Below, piece after piece: positions 17,533 through 26,705 of a stretch of DNA of 64,000 nucleotides (position 1 is its first letter; every line of letters begins with the position of its first letter). The DNA is from Donghicola tyrosinivorans (GTDB lineage: Bacteria > Pseudomonadota > Alphaproteobacteria > Rhodobacterales > Rhodobacteraceae). The notes under the pieces are model-generated. The model was not told the origin of the DNA. It made no database searches and worked only from the letters and a program-made list of their open reading frames with translations. The stretch spans positions 248,001-312,000 of the forward strand of contig NZ_PVTQ01000001.1 of the NCBI RefSeq assembly GCF_003003355.1, read 5' to 3'. The translations under genes and the position numbers were made by a program.

Positions 17533-19305
17533 GTGGAACACAAGGAAGCGGTCCGGGTCACTACCCGCGTTTTGAAAGAAACGATCAGACCGAATTTGAA
17601 GCTCTATCTGATCTCGCTCGTCTGCATGGTCGGCGTGGCGTTTTTCACAGCGAATTTGGCCGCGGTGACCAAGAAAATCGTAAACGACGTGTTTTCCGCA
17701 TCGGACTACAAAGCTGCGATGCAGGTCTGCTTTCTGGTGATCGGGATATCGTTCGGAAAAAGCTTTTTCCAGTATTTTAATCAGGTTATTGCCTTCACGT
17801 TCAATCGCACGATTGCAGTTGATTACCAGCGTCAACTGTTTGAGAAGACACTGCAAATGAGTGTGGCGCACACGACACAAGATCAGCCATCATCACTCAT
17901 GACGCTGGTACGTATGTACGGGCAGGCGGCTGGCCGCGCAGTAACCAACATCTCCAACAAATTGTTGACCGATGTGCTGACCCTGATTGGTCTGTTTGTC
18001 GTTATGTTGATGCAGGACTGGGTGATGCTATTGGTCGCTCTCGTTCTTACGCCCTTGATTTCTATGCTTGTCGCGCATCTTTCAAAGCGGATCCGCCAAG
18101 TGGCCACGGCAGAAGCCGGAATGACTGCCGCCTTCATTTCGATTGGTGCCGAAGCCTTCGGTGGCATCAAGACGGTGAAAAGCTATTCGCTGGAAGACAA
18201 GGTCACTGGACGTTTCAATGAAAGCGTCGAGACCATGGAAAATCGCATTATGTCCATGGCAAAGACCAAATCGGCGACGATCCCGTTGATGGAATTCATC
18301 GCGGGTCTCGTGATCGGCCTGTTCGTCGTCTATGCTGCTTGGCAGGTGGTCGAAAACGGTCGCACGGCTGGCGAATTCACTGCCCTGATCACGGCCTTCC
18401 TGATGGCTTATCAACCCGCCGAGCGGGTTTCAAACGCTTGGGTTGCGCTACAAAATGATCTGGTCCAGACCAAATTGATGTTTGACGCGCTGGATGCTGA
18501 ACCTGAGGAGCGGCCTGGTGAGTTGAAGCCTCTTGAGGTTAATTCTCCTACGATTTCTTTTGATCAGGTACGCTTTGCATACGGTCAAAATGAGGAAGTC
18601 CTGAAAGGTCTATCCTTTGACATTAAGGCCGGAGAGAGCATTGCGTTGGTCGGGCAGTCCGGCGCTGGGAAAAGTACAATTCTGGACCTTCTGCTGAAAT
18701 TCGTCGAGCCTACGTCGGGCGCAGTGCGTATTTCTGGCGAGAACCTGCATGATGTCTCTGCGGCCAGCCTTCGATCGTCGATTGCACTTATTTCCCAAGA
18801 TGTTTTCCTGTTCCAAGGCACAATTCGCGAAAATATCCTGTCTGCTCGTCCTGGTGCGACCGAACAGGATTTGGAAGAAGCAATTCGCCTTTCGCAGTTG
18901 GACCGCGTTCTATCTGTCCTGCCGAATGGTTTGGACTCGATCGTCGGACCAAACGGGAACACGCTTTCTGGCGGTCAGCGCCAACGGGTCGGTGTTGCTC
19001 GCGCGCTGCTCAAAGGCTCGCGCATCTACATTTTCGATGAGGCCACGAGTGCGTTGGACCAAAACACCGAACGTCGCATGCTCTCAGGTGTCTCTGAGGC
19101 CCTGAGCGACGTCACCGTCATCTATGTAACGCACCGACCTTCGACATTGGAATATGTGGACCGTGTCCTCATGCTGGAGGCTGGTGCCATTGTTGGGTTC
19201 GATACGCATGCCGCGCTTCAGGCTGGTAATGCGCAGTACCGAAATTTGTTTAACCTCTATCAACACGAACAGGACGAAGCAGCAAAAAAACAAGGTGTTG
19301 CATGA
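17533..19305 (+). CDS. ABC exporter, fused membrane and ATPase domains (MsbA/PglK-like)
   Basis: A 590-residue half-transporter: six membrane helices in the first ~320 residues (for example LYLISLVCMVGVAFF and WVMLLVALVLTPLISMLVA), then an ATPase domain with Walker A LVGQSGAGKSTI (~385), signature LSGGQRQRVGVAR (~490) and Walker B IYIFDEATSALD (~510), followed by THRPSTLEY with the switch His. Known relatives include MsbA (lipid A) and PglK (lipid-linked oligosaccharide). Between glycosyltransferase genes, flipping of a lipid-linked glycan is a reasonable inference. The GTG at 17533 is chosen for the AGGAG seven bases before it; the TTG at 17470 has none. It overlaps the next gene by 4 bases. 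Confidence 0.88.
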   Translation: MEHKEAVRVTTRVLKETIRPNLKLYLISLVCMVGVAFFTANLAAVTKKIVNDVFSASDYKAAMQVCFLVIGISFGKSFFQYFNQVIAFTFNRTIAVDYQRQLFEKTLQMSVAHTTQDQPSSLMTLVRMYGQAAGRAVTNISNKLLTDVLTLIGLFVVMLMQDWVMLLVALVLTPLISMLVAHLSKRIRQVATAEAGMTAAFISIGAEAFGGIKTVKSYSLEDKVTGRFNESVETMENRIMSMAKTKSATIPLMEFIAGLVIGLFVVYAAWQVVENGRTAGEFTALITAFLMAYQPAERVSNAWVALQNDLVQTKLMFDALDAEPEERPGELKPLEVNSPTISFDQVRFAYGQNEEVLKGLSFDIKAGESIALVGQSGAGKSTILDLLLKFVEPTSGAVRISGENLHDVSAASLRSSIALISQDVFLFQGTIRENILSARPGATEQDLEEAIRLSQLDRVLSVLPNGLDSIVGPNGNTLSGGQRQRVGVARALLKGSRIYIFDEATSALDQNTERRMLSGVSEALSDVTVIYVTHRPSTLEYVDRVLMLEAGAIVGFDTHAALQAGNAQYRNLFNLYQHEQDEAAKKQGVA

Positions 19306-20027
19306 CCATGATCGAGCCGATCAGCGTTGACGTTCGCAGCAGGCAGATCGTGCGGTTGCCAGCGCGTCGACATTTGGTTCTATGCCCTGCAATTGATGAT
19401 ACCGCTGCATTCAAGGCGCTGCGACTAATGTCCGTACGATCAGGTGTTGAAGATGTAGCCTTTGTCGCTTTGAAGGATGTTGAACGGCAGGGTTTTATCA
19501 AGACGATCAATTCGGCATTCAAGGATGCTGATGCAGACCTTGTCTCTTATGTCGCACAGGACGCATTTGCCGGGGTAGAGTGGCTTGCCTATATGGAAGC
19601 CCAGTTTCAAAGTGCAAAAGTCAATTTTGCAGCTTACAACTGCGGAAAATGGAATGGCCGCATTGCCGCATTCGGATGCGCGCGCACGTCGTGGGTGCGC
19701 CAGCTTTACGCTGGTGATTTCTTTTATCCAAACTATATCTCTCACCGAGCAGATAATGAATTGACGGTTATTGCTCGTGGACAGGACTGTTTTTCTTTTG
19801 ATCCGCGGTCCCTTCTGGTCGAAGTCGATTTTGAAAAGCCGTTTCGAAGCAAAGAAGACGGCGCGTCGAACTTCCATGTGGAAGATCGGGAGACATTCGA
19901 ACGGCGATTTTCCGAAGGCTTTGATGGTTTGGTGGAAATGCCTGCCCTTGCAAAGCTGAAGCCGGAGTATTTGAAACAGAAAAAATCGCTTTGGGAGCGT
20001 GGTAAGCGTTTGCTAGGGGGGACCTAG
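19302..20027 (+). CDS. Unknown protein in glycan cluster, GT-A-like
   Basis: A 241-residue soluble protein that I cannot assign to a named family. The segment DADADLVSYVAQDAFAGVEW (~75) resembles the Asp-containing donor-binding stretch of GT-A glycosyltransferases, and FGCARTSWVRQLYAGDFFYP followed by NELTVIARGQDCFSFDP recalls the second half of that fold. There are no signal peptide or membrane segments; the C-terminus is basic (KKSLWERGKRLLGG). Its ATG overlaps the ABC exporter stop by 4 bases, so it is cotranslated with the transporter, which suggests a role in making the exported glycan. Confidence 0.55.
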   Translation: MTMIEPISVDVRSRQIVRLPARRHLVLCPAIDDTAAFKALRLMSVRSGVEDVAFVALKDVERQGFIKTINSAFKDADADLVSYVAQDAFAGVEWLAYMEAQFQSAKVNFAAYNCGKWNGRIAAFGCARTSWVRQLYAGDFFYPNYISHRADNELTVIARGQDCFSFDPRSLLVEVDFEKPFRSKEDGASNFHVEDRETFERRFSEGFDGLVEMPALAKLKPEYLKQKKSLWERGKRLLGGT

Positions 20028-20094
20028 GTCTGACAGTCGCCATGGGTTGAAACATAGATTATGGTGCATTTCGACGATCTAAACGGGCATTCAA

Positions 20095-20706
20095 ATGGTT
20101 AGAATTAAGAATCTGATTCTACGATCAGACGGTGTTGCGCCTCGGAAAATGCTTCAACCTATTCTGGTCAGCAGAGATTGCGCTGTGCGGCCGTTATTCC
20201 GTCGCTTGTTTTATAAGAAGAATGGCACACCACGTTCCGAATACTCTGTGTGGTTAAGAGAGTTGGACACGTCGAAGAGAGCGGCCAGTTTTGATCGCTC
20301 AATGGGGCAGATTAGGTTCTTTCCCGAGTTTGGTGATGTTCGGCGCTTGAATTTGATCCTCAGCGCTACTTCTGGCACAGCAGAATGCTTAAGTTTAGAT
20401 GAGAGAAATTTGCAGTTCGCCTGCATGCATGCTGAAAAGCGCAGTTGCGTGTTGAGAGTGTTCGGAAATAAATGTTCATTTTCGTCGGATTGGATCCTTT
20501 CGCGGGTCGCGGTGAGTGCTACCGCGCTTATCGGGGTTGAAATTGTCACGTTAGTCGATGGACATTTGACTGTGGTCACGCTGGGCGATGAAGACCGTTT
20601 TATTGACGGTCAGCAGATAGCTTGGAGAAATTTGACAGGTGGGTTGGACATTGATCGGCAATGCGAACAACTCTCCACGTTGCCGGCTCCAATTGGGCTA
20701 GGGTGA
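20095..20706 (+). CDS. Hypothetical protein in glycan cluster
   Basis: Unrecognised, 203 residues, no signal peptide or membrane helix. The N-terminus is strongly basic (VSRDCAVRPLFRRLFYKKNG), the remainder mixed with beta-type alternation and five cysteines. Base composition is clearly more AT-rich than in the flanking housekeeping genes. The stop codon overlaps a GTG and sits just before the ATG of the following glycosyltransferase, so the two are probably cotranslated. No function can be proposed beyond its neighbourhood. Confidence 0.5.
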   Translation: MVRIKNLILRSDGVAPRKMLQPILVSRDCAVRPLFRRLFYKKNGTPRSEYSVWLRELDTSKRAASFDRSMGQIRFFPEFGDVRRLNLILSATSGTAECLSLDERNLQFACMHAEKRSCVLRVFGNKCSFSSDWILSRVAVSATALIGVEIVTLVDGHLTVVTLGDEDRFIDGQQIAWRNLTGGLDIDRQCEQLSTLPAPIGLG

Positions 20707-20711
20707 AGCCG

Positions 20712-21878
20712 ATGAATAAGGTCCAAACAGACCCTTGGTGGCTACAGAGCCTTGAGAATAGGATATCGGTACACGCCTCCGACAACGTACTGCGTGTCGC
20801 ATATTTTTATCCGAAGCCAACGCCCAGTACCTTTCGTTATCGCGTATTCAACATGATCGAAGCGATAGAGAGATCGGCGAGAGAAGATGTCGTCGCATCA
20901 TGGTTCTCAATGGAAGAATTGCGTTCGCTTCTGACAGTCCTTCCTCGACTTGATGTTCTTGTTCTTGTTCGCACTCCAATTGATCTACAAGTCGCAGATC
21001 TAATCGCGAAAGCTCGATTGTTTGGAGTGAAATTGATTTTCGACTGTGACGATTTGGTTTTTGATCCAAAGTACGCATTTTTGGCGGCTGTGAACAATAA
21101 CCTGCCGGTTGATGATCCTGTCGAGTTGGATCGCTGGTTCGCTTATGTGTCGCGGTTGAATGCAACCGCTCAGCATTGTGACGCAGGAATGGCGACAAAC
21201 AGTTTTCTCGCTGAGAAACTAGCCGCAGTGGTTTGTGGGCCGGTGCATGTTCTGGGGAATTTTTTGAACAAAGCGCAGGAGGACGTCTCAGAGGTATTGC
21301 TAGAGAAGAAGCTCGGCAGGGGCCATGTCCCTAAAGATGTGGTCACAATTGGATATTTCAGCGGCTCTAAGACACATCAGAATGATTTTCTGATGGTGGC
21401 GGATGCTCTTTCAGAAATGATGTCTGAAGACCATGAATTGAGGTTGAAATTGGTTGGATATGTTGAGCTTACAGTTGGTTTGATGAAATTCGGCGACCGG
21501 ATCACGCACAAACCATATGTTAATTGGCTTGAGTTGCAGTCAGAGATATCTGAAGTTGATCTGAATATTGCACCATTGCAAAGTAATGCGTTCGCCTTCT
21601 CGAAAAGTGAGCTCAAATATTTTGAAGCGGCTGTCGTAGGTACATTTAGTTGTGTTTCTAACAGCTGTTGTTTTGAGCAGGCTATACCCGCGAGCGAATT
21701 GGGGCACATTGTACGAGACGGCAATTGGTTGACCGCATTAGGTCGTTCCGTTGCTTATCTCGCCGAGAATCGTGGTGCTGCGCACGCGGATCGATTGGCG
21801 CAGCATGCTAAACGGCGCTGGAGTAGCGCAAATTTTGGGCATAAAGTGGCCGATTTGCTTGTAGCTTTGGCAAGGTAG
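20712..21878 (+). CDS. Putative GT-B glycosyltransferase
   Basis: A 388-residue protein resembling GT-B (family 1/4-type) glycosyltransferases: an N-terminal VLRVAYFYPKPTPSTFRYRV, a mid-section KLIFDCDDLVFDPKY, the linker VVTIGYFSGSKTHQNDF (~215) that typically opens the donor-binding half, VDLNIAPLQSNAFAFSKSEL (~295) and KYFEAAVVGTF, the position of the conserved Glu that contacts the nucleotide sugar. The ATG at 20712 is chosen for the AGGG eight bases upstream; a GTG at 20703 overlapping the previous stop is an alternative. AT-rich codon use like its neighbours. Donor sugar unknown. Confidence 0.75.
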   Translation: MNKVQTDPWWLQSLENRISVHASDNVLRVAYFYPKPTPSTFRYRVFNMIEAIERSAREDVVASWFSMEELRSLLTVLPRLDVLVLVRTPIDLQVADLIAKARLFGVKLIFDCDDLVFDPKYAFLAAVNNNLPVDDPVELDRWFAYVSRLNATAQHCDAGMATNSFLAEKLAAVVCGPVHVLGNFLNKAQEDVSEVLLEKKLGRGHVPKDVVTIGYFSGSKTHQNDFLMVADALSEMMSEDHELRLKLVGYVELTVGLMKFGDRITHKPYVNWLELQSEISEVDLNIAPLQSNAFAFSKSELKYFEAAVVGTFSCVSNSCCFEQAIPASELGHIVRDGNWLTALGRSVAYLAENRGAAHADRLAQHAKRRWSSANFGHKVADLLVALAR

Positions 21879-21928
21879 TCTGCAATTCTAGGTGATGCCA
21901 CTTAAGTCGTTGTCGAGTCTGATGTAGA

Positions 21929-24076
21929 GTGGAGTTATCGAAACGGGTGGCTGCCCGTGTTATTTCGGGTGTACATGGGATATCCATCGTGACATTACCG
22001 ATTACACTTCCGCAAGGGTTGTGCTCTGAAAGTTCATTGAAAAGTAGCGCCATGATAGACGATGTCAGCGAAATTTCGCGCTTCCGTAATTATAACCACG
22101 CCCTTCGAGCTCGTGCCAATCGCCTTGAGCTCGAATTGGCTCAGCGCAATAAAGACATTGTTACTTTGCATAAGGCGTTGCGTGATGCGCGTAGACGTCC
22201 TTTGAAAAATCTGAAGCGTAAAATTGAATTCAAGATTCTGAAAGCGTTGAGTAAACGTGGGTCTTGGCTTCCCGAAGATATGCGACACAGATTTGCACTG
22301 TCTGCCAAGAAACGTGATCCTGAACGCGATGAGTTGGCCGCGCCCATGAAATCCGAAAAACTTTTCACGTACAGCGCTATGGTTGAACGCTGGGAGATTT
22401 TGCGCAAGAGTAAAGAAGAAGAAAAAGCAAAGTGTATGCGAGGTTTTAACCATAATCCGTGCATTTCAATTCTTGTTCCGGTCTACAATCCTGACCCTGA
22501 ACTCTTGCAGAAGGCAATTCACTCAGTTCTCGAGCAAAGTTATTCTAATTGGGAGCTGTGCATCGTCGATGATTGCTCTACGGACCCTTAGGTTCGTAAG
22601 GTTCTAGACGATTGTCTCGCAGAGAATGGAAACATCAAAGTAGTGTTTCGTTCTCAGAATGGGCATATCTCTCGAGCTGCAAATTCTGCGCTAGAGATTG
22701 CTTCAGGAGACTTCATAGCTCTTCTGGATCATGATGATGTTCTCGATCGCGACGCACTCTTCTATTTTGTTCGGGAACTACAAAGCCATCGAGACGCGGT
22801 CATTCTGTATAGCGATGAAGATAAAGTTGATGTTGGGGGGCAAAGATTTGACCCCCATTTTAAGCCTGATTTCAATTGAGAGTTTTTATATTCGTGTAAT
22901 CATATTTCTCATTTCGGGATGTACCGAAAGGAGATAGTAGAGAAAGTTGGTGGTTTTCGCGTAGGGTTTGAGGGTGCGCAGGATTACGACTTGCTTCTGC
23001 GTGTCCTCGAACACTGCTCCGAGAAGCAGGTGCGACACATACCTAAAGTCCTTTATTCTTGGCGCACCTCTCCTGGAAGTAAAGCCAGCGAAAGGTCTGA
23101 AAAAAAATACGCAGTTGAAGCGGGGCGATTGGCACTCGAAGAGCACCTAACGCGGCAAAATGGCGTGAAGGTTGGTGTCCGTGAGGGCGCATTTCCATTC
23201 ACTTACCGAGTAGATTGGCCGATAACCGAGGCTCCCTTGGTTTCGCTTATCATCCCGACGCGGGATATGGTGAATGTTCTTCGGGTGGCTGTTGAGAGTA
23301 TTTTGGAGAAAACTACCTACGAAAACTATGAAATAATCATTGTCGATAATGGATCCCAAAAAGCAGAGACTTTGAGCTGGTTTAGAGAAATTCAGGCTTT
23401 TGACACCCGCGTGCGAGTGGTGAGTGACAGCAGCCCATTTAACTACTCGAGGCTTAATAATCGCGCTGTGCGGATGGCAAAGGGTGAAGTATTGGGCTTG
23501 GTCAATAATGACGTTGAGGTTATTTCACCTGACTGGTTGACTGAAATGGTTTCACTCACAATTCGCGATGATGTTGGCTGTGTAGGCGCAAAACTCTATT
23601 ATCCCGACGATACCGTCCAACATGCTGGTGTTGTGATTGGGATGGGGGGGGTTGCAGGTCATACCCACTTACGTTGTAAACGAGGCGACCATGGCTACTT
23701 TACACGCCTTTGCAATCGACAAGAATATAGCGCGGTAACAGCCGCATGTTTGCTAGTAGAGAAGGATATTTATCAGGAAGTCGGCGGCCTAAACGAAAAC
23801 GAACTGACTGTTGCTTTCAATGACGTCGATTTTTGCCTGAAAGTCGGCGCAGCTGGCTATCGAAACGTTTGGACCCCGTACGCAGAGTTGTATCATTACG
23901 AGTCGATTTCTCGCGGATATGAAGACACGCCTGAAAAGCTTACGAGATTCAATCGAGAGAAGCGTTATATGATTGACACCTGGGCAACCGACAAATTTAG
24001 GGATCCCGCTTATAACGCAAACTTGACCCTTAAGAGGTCAGATTTCTCCATAGGCGAACCTCAATGGGAACTCTAA
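21929..24076 (+). pseudogene. Tandem GT2 glycosyltransferase interrupted by two in-frame stops
   Basis: One reading frame runs from a GTG at 21929 (or ATG at 22052) to 24076, broken only by TAG at 22589-22591 and TGA at 22877-22879; there is no frameshift. The parts read together as one protein: a basic, coiled-coil-like N-terminus; GT2 domain 1 (CISILVPVYNPDPELLQKAI, VDDCSTDP, stop, VRKVLDD, FIALLDHDDVLDRDALFYF, FKPDFN, stop, EFLYSCNHISHFG); and GT2 domain 2 (PLVSLIIPTRDMVNVLRVAV, VLGLVNNDVEVISPDWL, AFNDVDFCLKVGAAGYRNVW). Double-GT2 proteins of this kind act in O-antigen or rhamnan synthesis. Domain 2 could be made alone from the ATG at 22919 (385 residues). Recent inactivation is most likely; sequencing error or readthrough are alternatives. 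Confidence 0.8.
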
Positions 24077-24093
24077 CTTAGCAATAAAATAGA

Positions 24094-24129
24094 GAAAGGC
24101 TCCCAAAATATTGGGAGCCTTTCTTTTTT
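24094..24129 (+). terminator. Strong intrinsic terminator closing the glycan block
   Basis: GAAAGGCTCCC and GGGAGCCTTTC form a perfect 11-bp stem with an 8-base loop followed by TTTTTT, 18 bases after the last glycosyltransferase frame and 15 bases before the convergent mmsA end. Confidence 0.95.
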
Positions 24130-24143
24130 AGAGTTTATAAACC

Positions 24144-25643
24144 TTAGTCCATCGCTTTGAAGTTCAGCGCGGCGCCGTCTTTGATGCCGGAGAACCAGCG
24201 GGCGGTGACGGTTTTGGTCTTGGTGTAGAACTTGAACGCGTCGGGGCCGTATTGGTTCAGGTCGCCGAAGGCCGATTTCTTCCAGCCGCCGAAGCTGAAG
24301 TAGGACAGCGGGACCGGGATCGGGAAGTTGATGCCGACCATGCCCACATTCACGCGGTGCGCAAAGTCACGGGCGGTGTCGCCGTCTGCGGTGTAGATCG
24401 CGGTGCCGTTGCCGTAGTTGTTGGTCATGATCAGATCCAGCGCCTCTTCGTAGTTCGAGGTGCGGACGGTCGACAGCACGGGGCCGAAGATCTCTTCTTT
24501 GTAGATGTCCATGTCCGGGGTCACGTTGTCGAACAGCGACGGGCCACAGAAGAATCCGTTCTCGTAGCCTTGCAGGCTGAAATCACGACCGTCGATGACC
24601 AGATCCGCGCCTTGCTCGACACCCGAGGTGATCAGTTTGTTGATACGCTCTTTCGAAGCAGCGGTGATGACCGGGCCGTAGTCCACGTCGTCGCCTGCGG
24701 TGTAGGGCCCGACTTTCAGCGCCTCAACGCGGGGGACCAGCTTTTCGATCAGCTTGTCTGCGGTCTCCTGACCAACAGGAACAGCAACCGAGATCGCCAT
24801 GCAACGCTCGCCTGCGGCGCCGTAGCCAGCGCCGATCAGGGCGTCAGCAGCTTTGTCCATGTCCGCGTCGGGCATGATGATCATGTGGTTCTTGGCACCG
24901 CCAAAGCACTGGGCGCGCTTGCCGTTGGTTGCGGCGCGGCCGTAGATGTACTGGGCGATCGGGGTCGAGCCTACAAAGCCAACAGCCTGGATGGTCTCGT
25001 TGTCCAAAATGCCGTCAACGACTTCTTTGTCACCGTTGACCACCTGCAGAACGCCCTTGGGCAGGCCTGCTTCGGTCAGCAGTTCAGCCAGACGCAGTGA
25101 GGTCGAGGGGCAGCGCTCGGAGGGCTTGAGGATCATGGCGTTGCCGCAGACGATTGCGGGGGCCATTTTCCACAGGGGGATCATTGCGGGGAAGTTGAAG
25201 GGCGTGATGCCGGCCACAACACCCAGCGCCTGACGCATGGCGTAAAGGTCGATGCCCGGGCCGCCGTCGTCCATGTATTCGCCCTTCAGCAGGCTGGGGG
25301 CGCCCATGCAGACTTCGACCACTTCCAGACCACGCTGAACGTCGCCTTTGGCGTCGGGGATGGTTTTGCCGTGCTCACGGCTGACCAGCTCGGCCAGTTC
25401 TTCCATGTGCTCGTTGATCAGGGCACCGAACTTCATCATCACGCGGGCGCGACGCTGGGGGTTGGTGGCAGCCCATGCAACCTGTGCTTCAGCGGCATCT
25501 GCGATGGCTTTGTTCAGCTCTTCAACAGTGGCCAGCGGTACTTTTGCCTGCACTTCGCCGGTGGCGGGGTTGTAGACATCTGTGAAACGGCCCGAGGTCC
25601 CTTTGACCATTTCGCCGTTGATGTAGTGGGTCAGCTCTTGCAT
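24144..25643 (-). CDS. mmsA: Methylmalonate-semialdehyde dehydrogenase (CoA-acylating)
   Basis: Converts methylmalonate semialdehyde to propionyl-CoA and CO2 with CoA and NAD+, the last step of valine degradation. The 499-residue protein is typical in length. Motifs: FPAMIPLWKMAPAIVCGNA (~150, NAD site), GFVGSTPIAQYIYGRA (~230), and GYGAAGERCMAISVAVP (~285) with the catalytic Cys. The ATG at 25643 begins the usual MQELTHYINGE N-terminus; upstream in-frame sequence runs into the regulator region. It faces the divergent LysR gene, while the other valine genes lie 9.5 kb away beyond the glycan block. Confidence 0.97.
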   Translation of the reverse strand: MQELTHYINGEMVKGTSGRFTDVYNPATGEVQAKVPLATVEELNKAIADAAEAQVAWAATNPQRRARVMMKFGALINEHMEELAELVSREHGKTIPDAKGDVQRGLEVVEVCMGAPSLLKGEYMDDGGPGIDLYAMRQALGVVAGITPFNFPAMIPLWKMAPAIVCGNAMILKPSERCPSTSLRLAELLTEAGLPKGVLQVVNGDKEVVDGILDNETIQAVGFVGSTPIAQYIYGRAATNGKRAQCFGGAKNHMIIMPDADMDKAADALIGAGYGAAGERCMAISVAVPVGQETADKLIEKLVPRVEALKVGPYTAGDDVDYGPVITAASKERINKLITSGVEQGADLVIDGRDFSLQGYENGFFCGPSLFDNVTPDMDIYKEEIFGPVLSTVRTSNYEEALDLIMTNNYGNGTAIYTADGDTARDFAHRVNVGMVGINFPIPVPLSYFSFGGWKKSAFGDLNQYGPDAFKFYTKTKTVTARWFSGIKDGAALNFKAMD

Positions 25644-25749
25644 CGCATCCTCCCGGAGTTTGAATTCTGCCCAGAACATAGTCTTGCATTTATCGGCCAA
25701 GAAGAGGAAGTTTGCCAAATTCATTTTGCGCAAATGCAGGTACGTGGCG
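25644..25749. promoter_or_regulatory. Divergent promoter/operator region between mmsA and its LysR regulator
   Basis: The 106 bases between the two starts are AT-rich and contain the perfect palindrome TTTGCGCAAA (25725-25734) plus a wider inverted pair GCATTT (25686-25691) / AAATGC (25732-25737). LysR-type regulators commonly bind such dyads in the gap to their divergent target. Confidence 0.5.
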
Positions 25750-26646
25750 ATGGCAGCACAGTGGGATGATTTGCGGGTGTTTCTAGCCGTGGCGCGGGCA
25801 GGGGGGCTGACGCCCGCAGGGCAGCGGTTGCGTGTGGACCCTGCAACAGTGGGGCGGCGCATCACGCGGTTGGAAGAGGACTTTGGCGCGCCGCTTTTTG
25901 CCCGTTCGCCGCAGGGCTATGCCCTGACCGAGGCGGGCCAGCGTCTATTGCCACAGGCGGTTGCCGTTGAGCAGGCGATGGAGGCGGCGTTCGAGACGGC
26001 CGAGAATGCCTCAGGTGGGCTATCGGGTCAGATCCGGATCGGGGCGCCTGATGGTTGCGCGAACTATGTGCTGCCACAGGTTTGCGCCCGGATCGTTGAG
26101 GATAATCCCGACCTTGAGGTGCAGATCGTGGCCTTGCCGCGGGTCTTCAACCTGTCCCGCCGCGAGGCCGACATGGCTGTAGGGGTCAGCCGTCCGACCG
26201 CGGGGCGCCTGACTGTCCAAAAGATTAGTGACTACCATCTGCATCTTGCCGCGTCCGAGGATTATCTGGCCAGCCATCCGGAAATCACCAGTCTTGCGGA
26301 TCTGCAAGGCCATCGGATGGTGGGCTACATTCCCGATATGATCTTTGACAAAGAACTGGATTACCTGACCGAATTGGGGGTCGAGAGGGTGAATCTGGCC
26401 TCTAATTCGGTCTCTGTGCAGTTCAACTGGGTCCGCTCGGGCGGCGGTTTGGGGGTGGTGCATGACTTTGCAATTCCCTCGGCCACGGGAATAAAGCGTA
26501 TTCTGGCACCAGACATTAGTCTTACCCGAAGTTTTTATTTGATCCGTCATGCAGATGACAGGCGACTTGAACGCATGAATCGCTTTGCAAAATTGGTGGC
26601 TGAAGGCATCCGAACTGAGATCAGCCGATTAGAAGGGATGGCTTGA
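25750..26646 (+). CDS. LysR-family transcriptional regulator, divergent from mmsA
   Basis: A 298-residue regulator with an N-terminal winged helix-turn-helix (DDLRVFLAVARAGGLTPAGQ... then ATVGRRITRLEEDFGAPLFA at ~30-50) and a LysR substrate-binding domain (SGQIRIGAPDGCANYVLPQV at ~95). The ATG at 25750 begins the HTH directly; an in-frame extension to 25660 would read through the operator region. By divergent position it most likely controls mmsA and perhaps the valine genes, responding to a pathway intermediate; this is inference. Confidence 0.9.
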   Translation: MAAQWDDLRVFLAVARAGGLTPAGQRLRVDPATVGRRITRLEEDFGAPLFARSPQGYALTEAGQRLLPQAVAVEQAMEAAFETAENASGGLSGQIRIGAPDGCANYVLPQVCARIVEDNPDLEVQIVALPRVFNLSRREADMAVGVSRPTAGRLTVQKISDYHLHLAASEDYLASHPEITSLADLQGHRMVGYIPDMIFDKELDYLTELGVERVNLASNSVSVQFNWVRSGGGLGVVHDFAIPSATGIKRILAPDISLTRSFYLIRHADDRRLERMNRFAKLVAEGIRTEISRLEGMA

Positions 26647-26705
26647 CAGTCGCTCGTATTGCGCGGACGCTGGTGGAAACGAAACATTATTTCGAGGAGG
26701 GGATA

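Noticed and set aside
22589-22879. Frameshift as the cause of the broken glycosyltransferase
   Set aside because: All three pieces lie in the same frame; the interruptions are two single stop codons.
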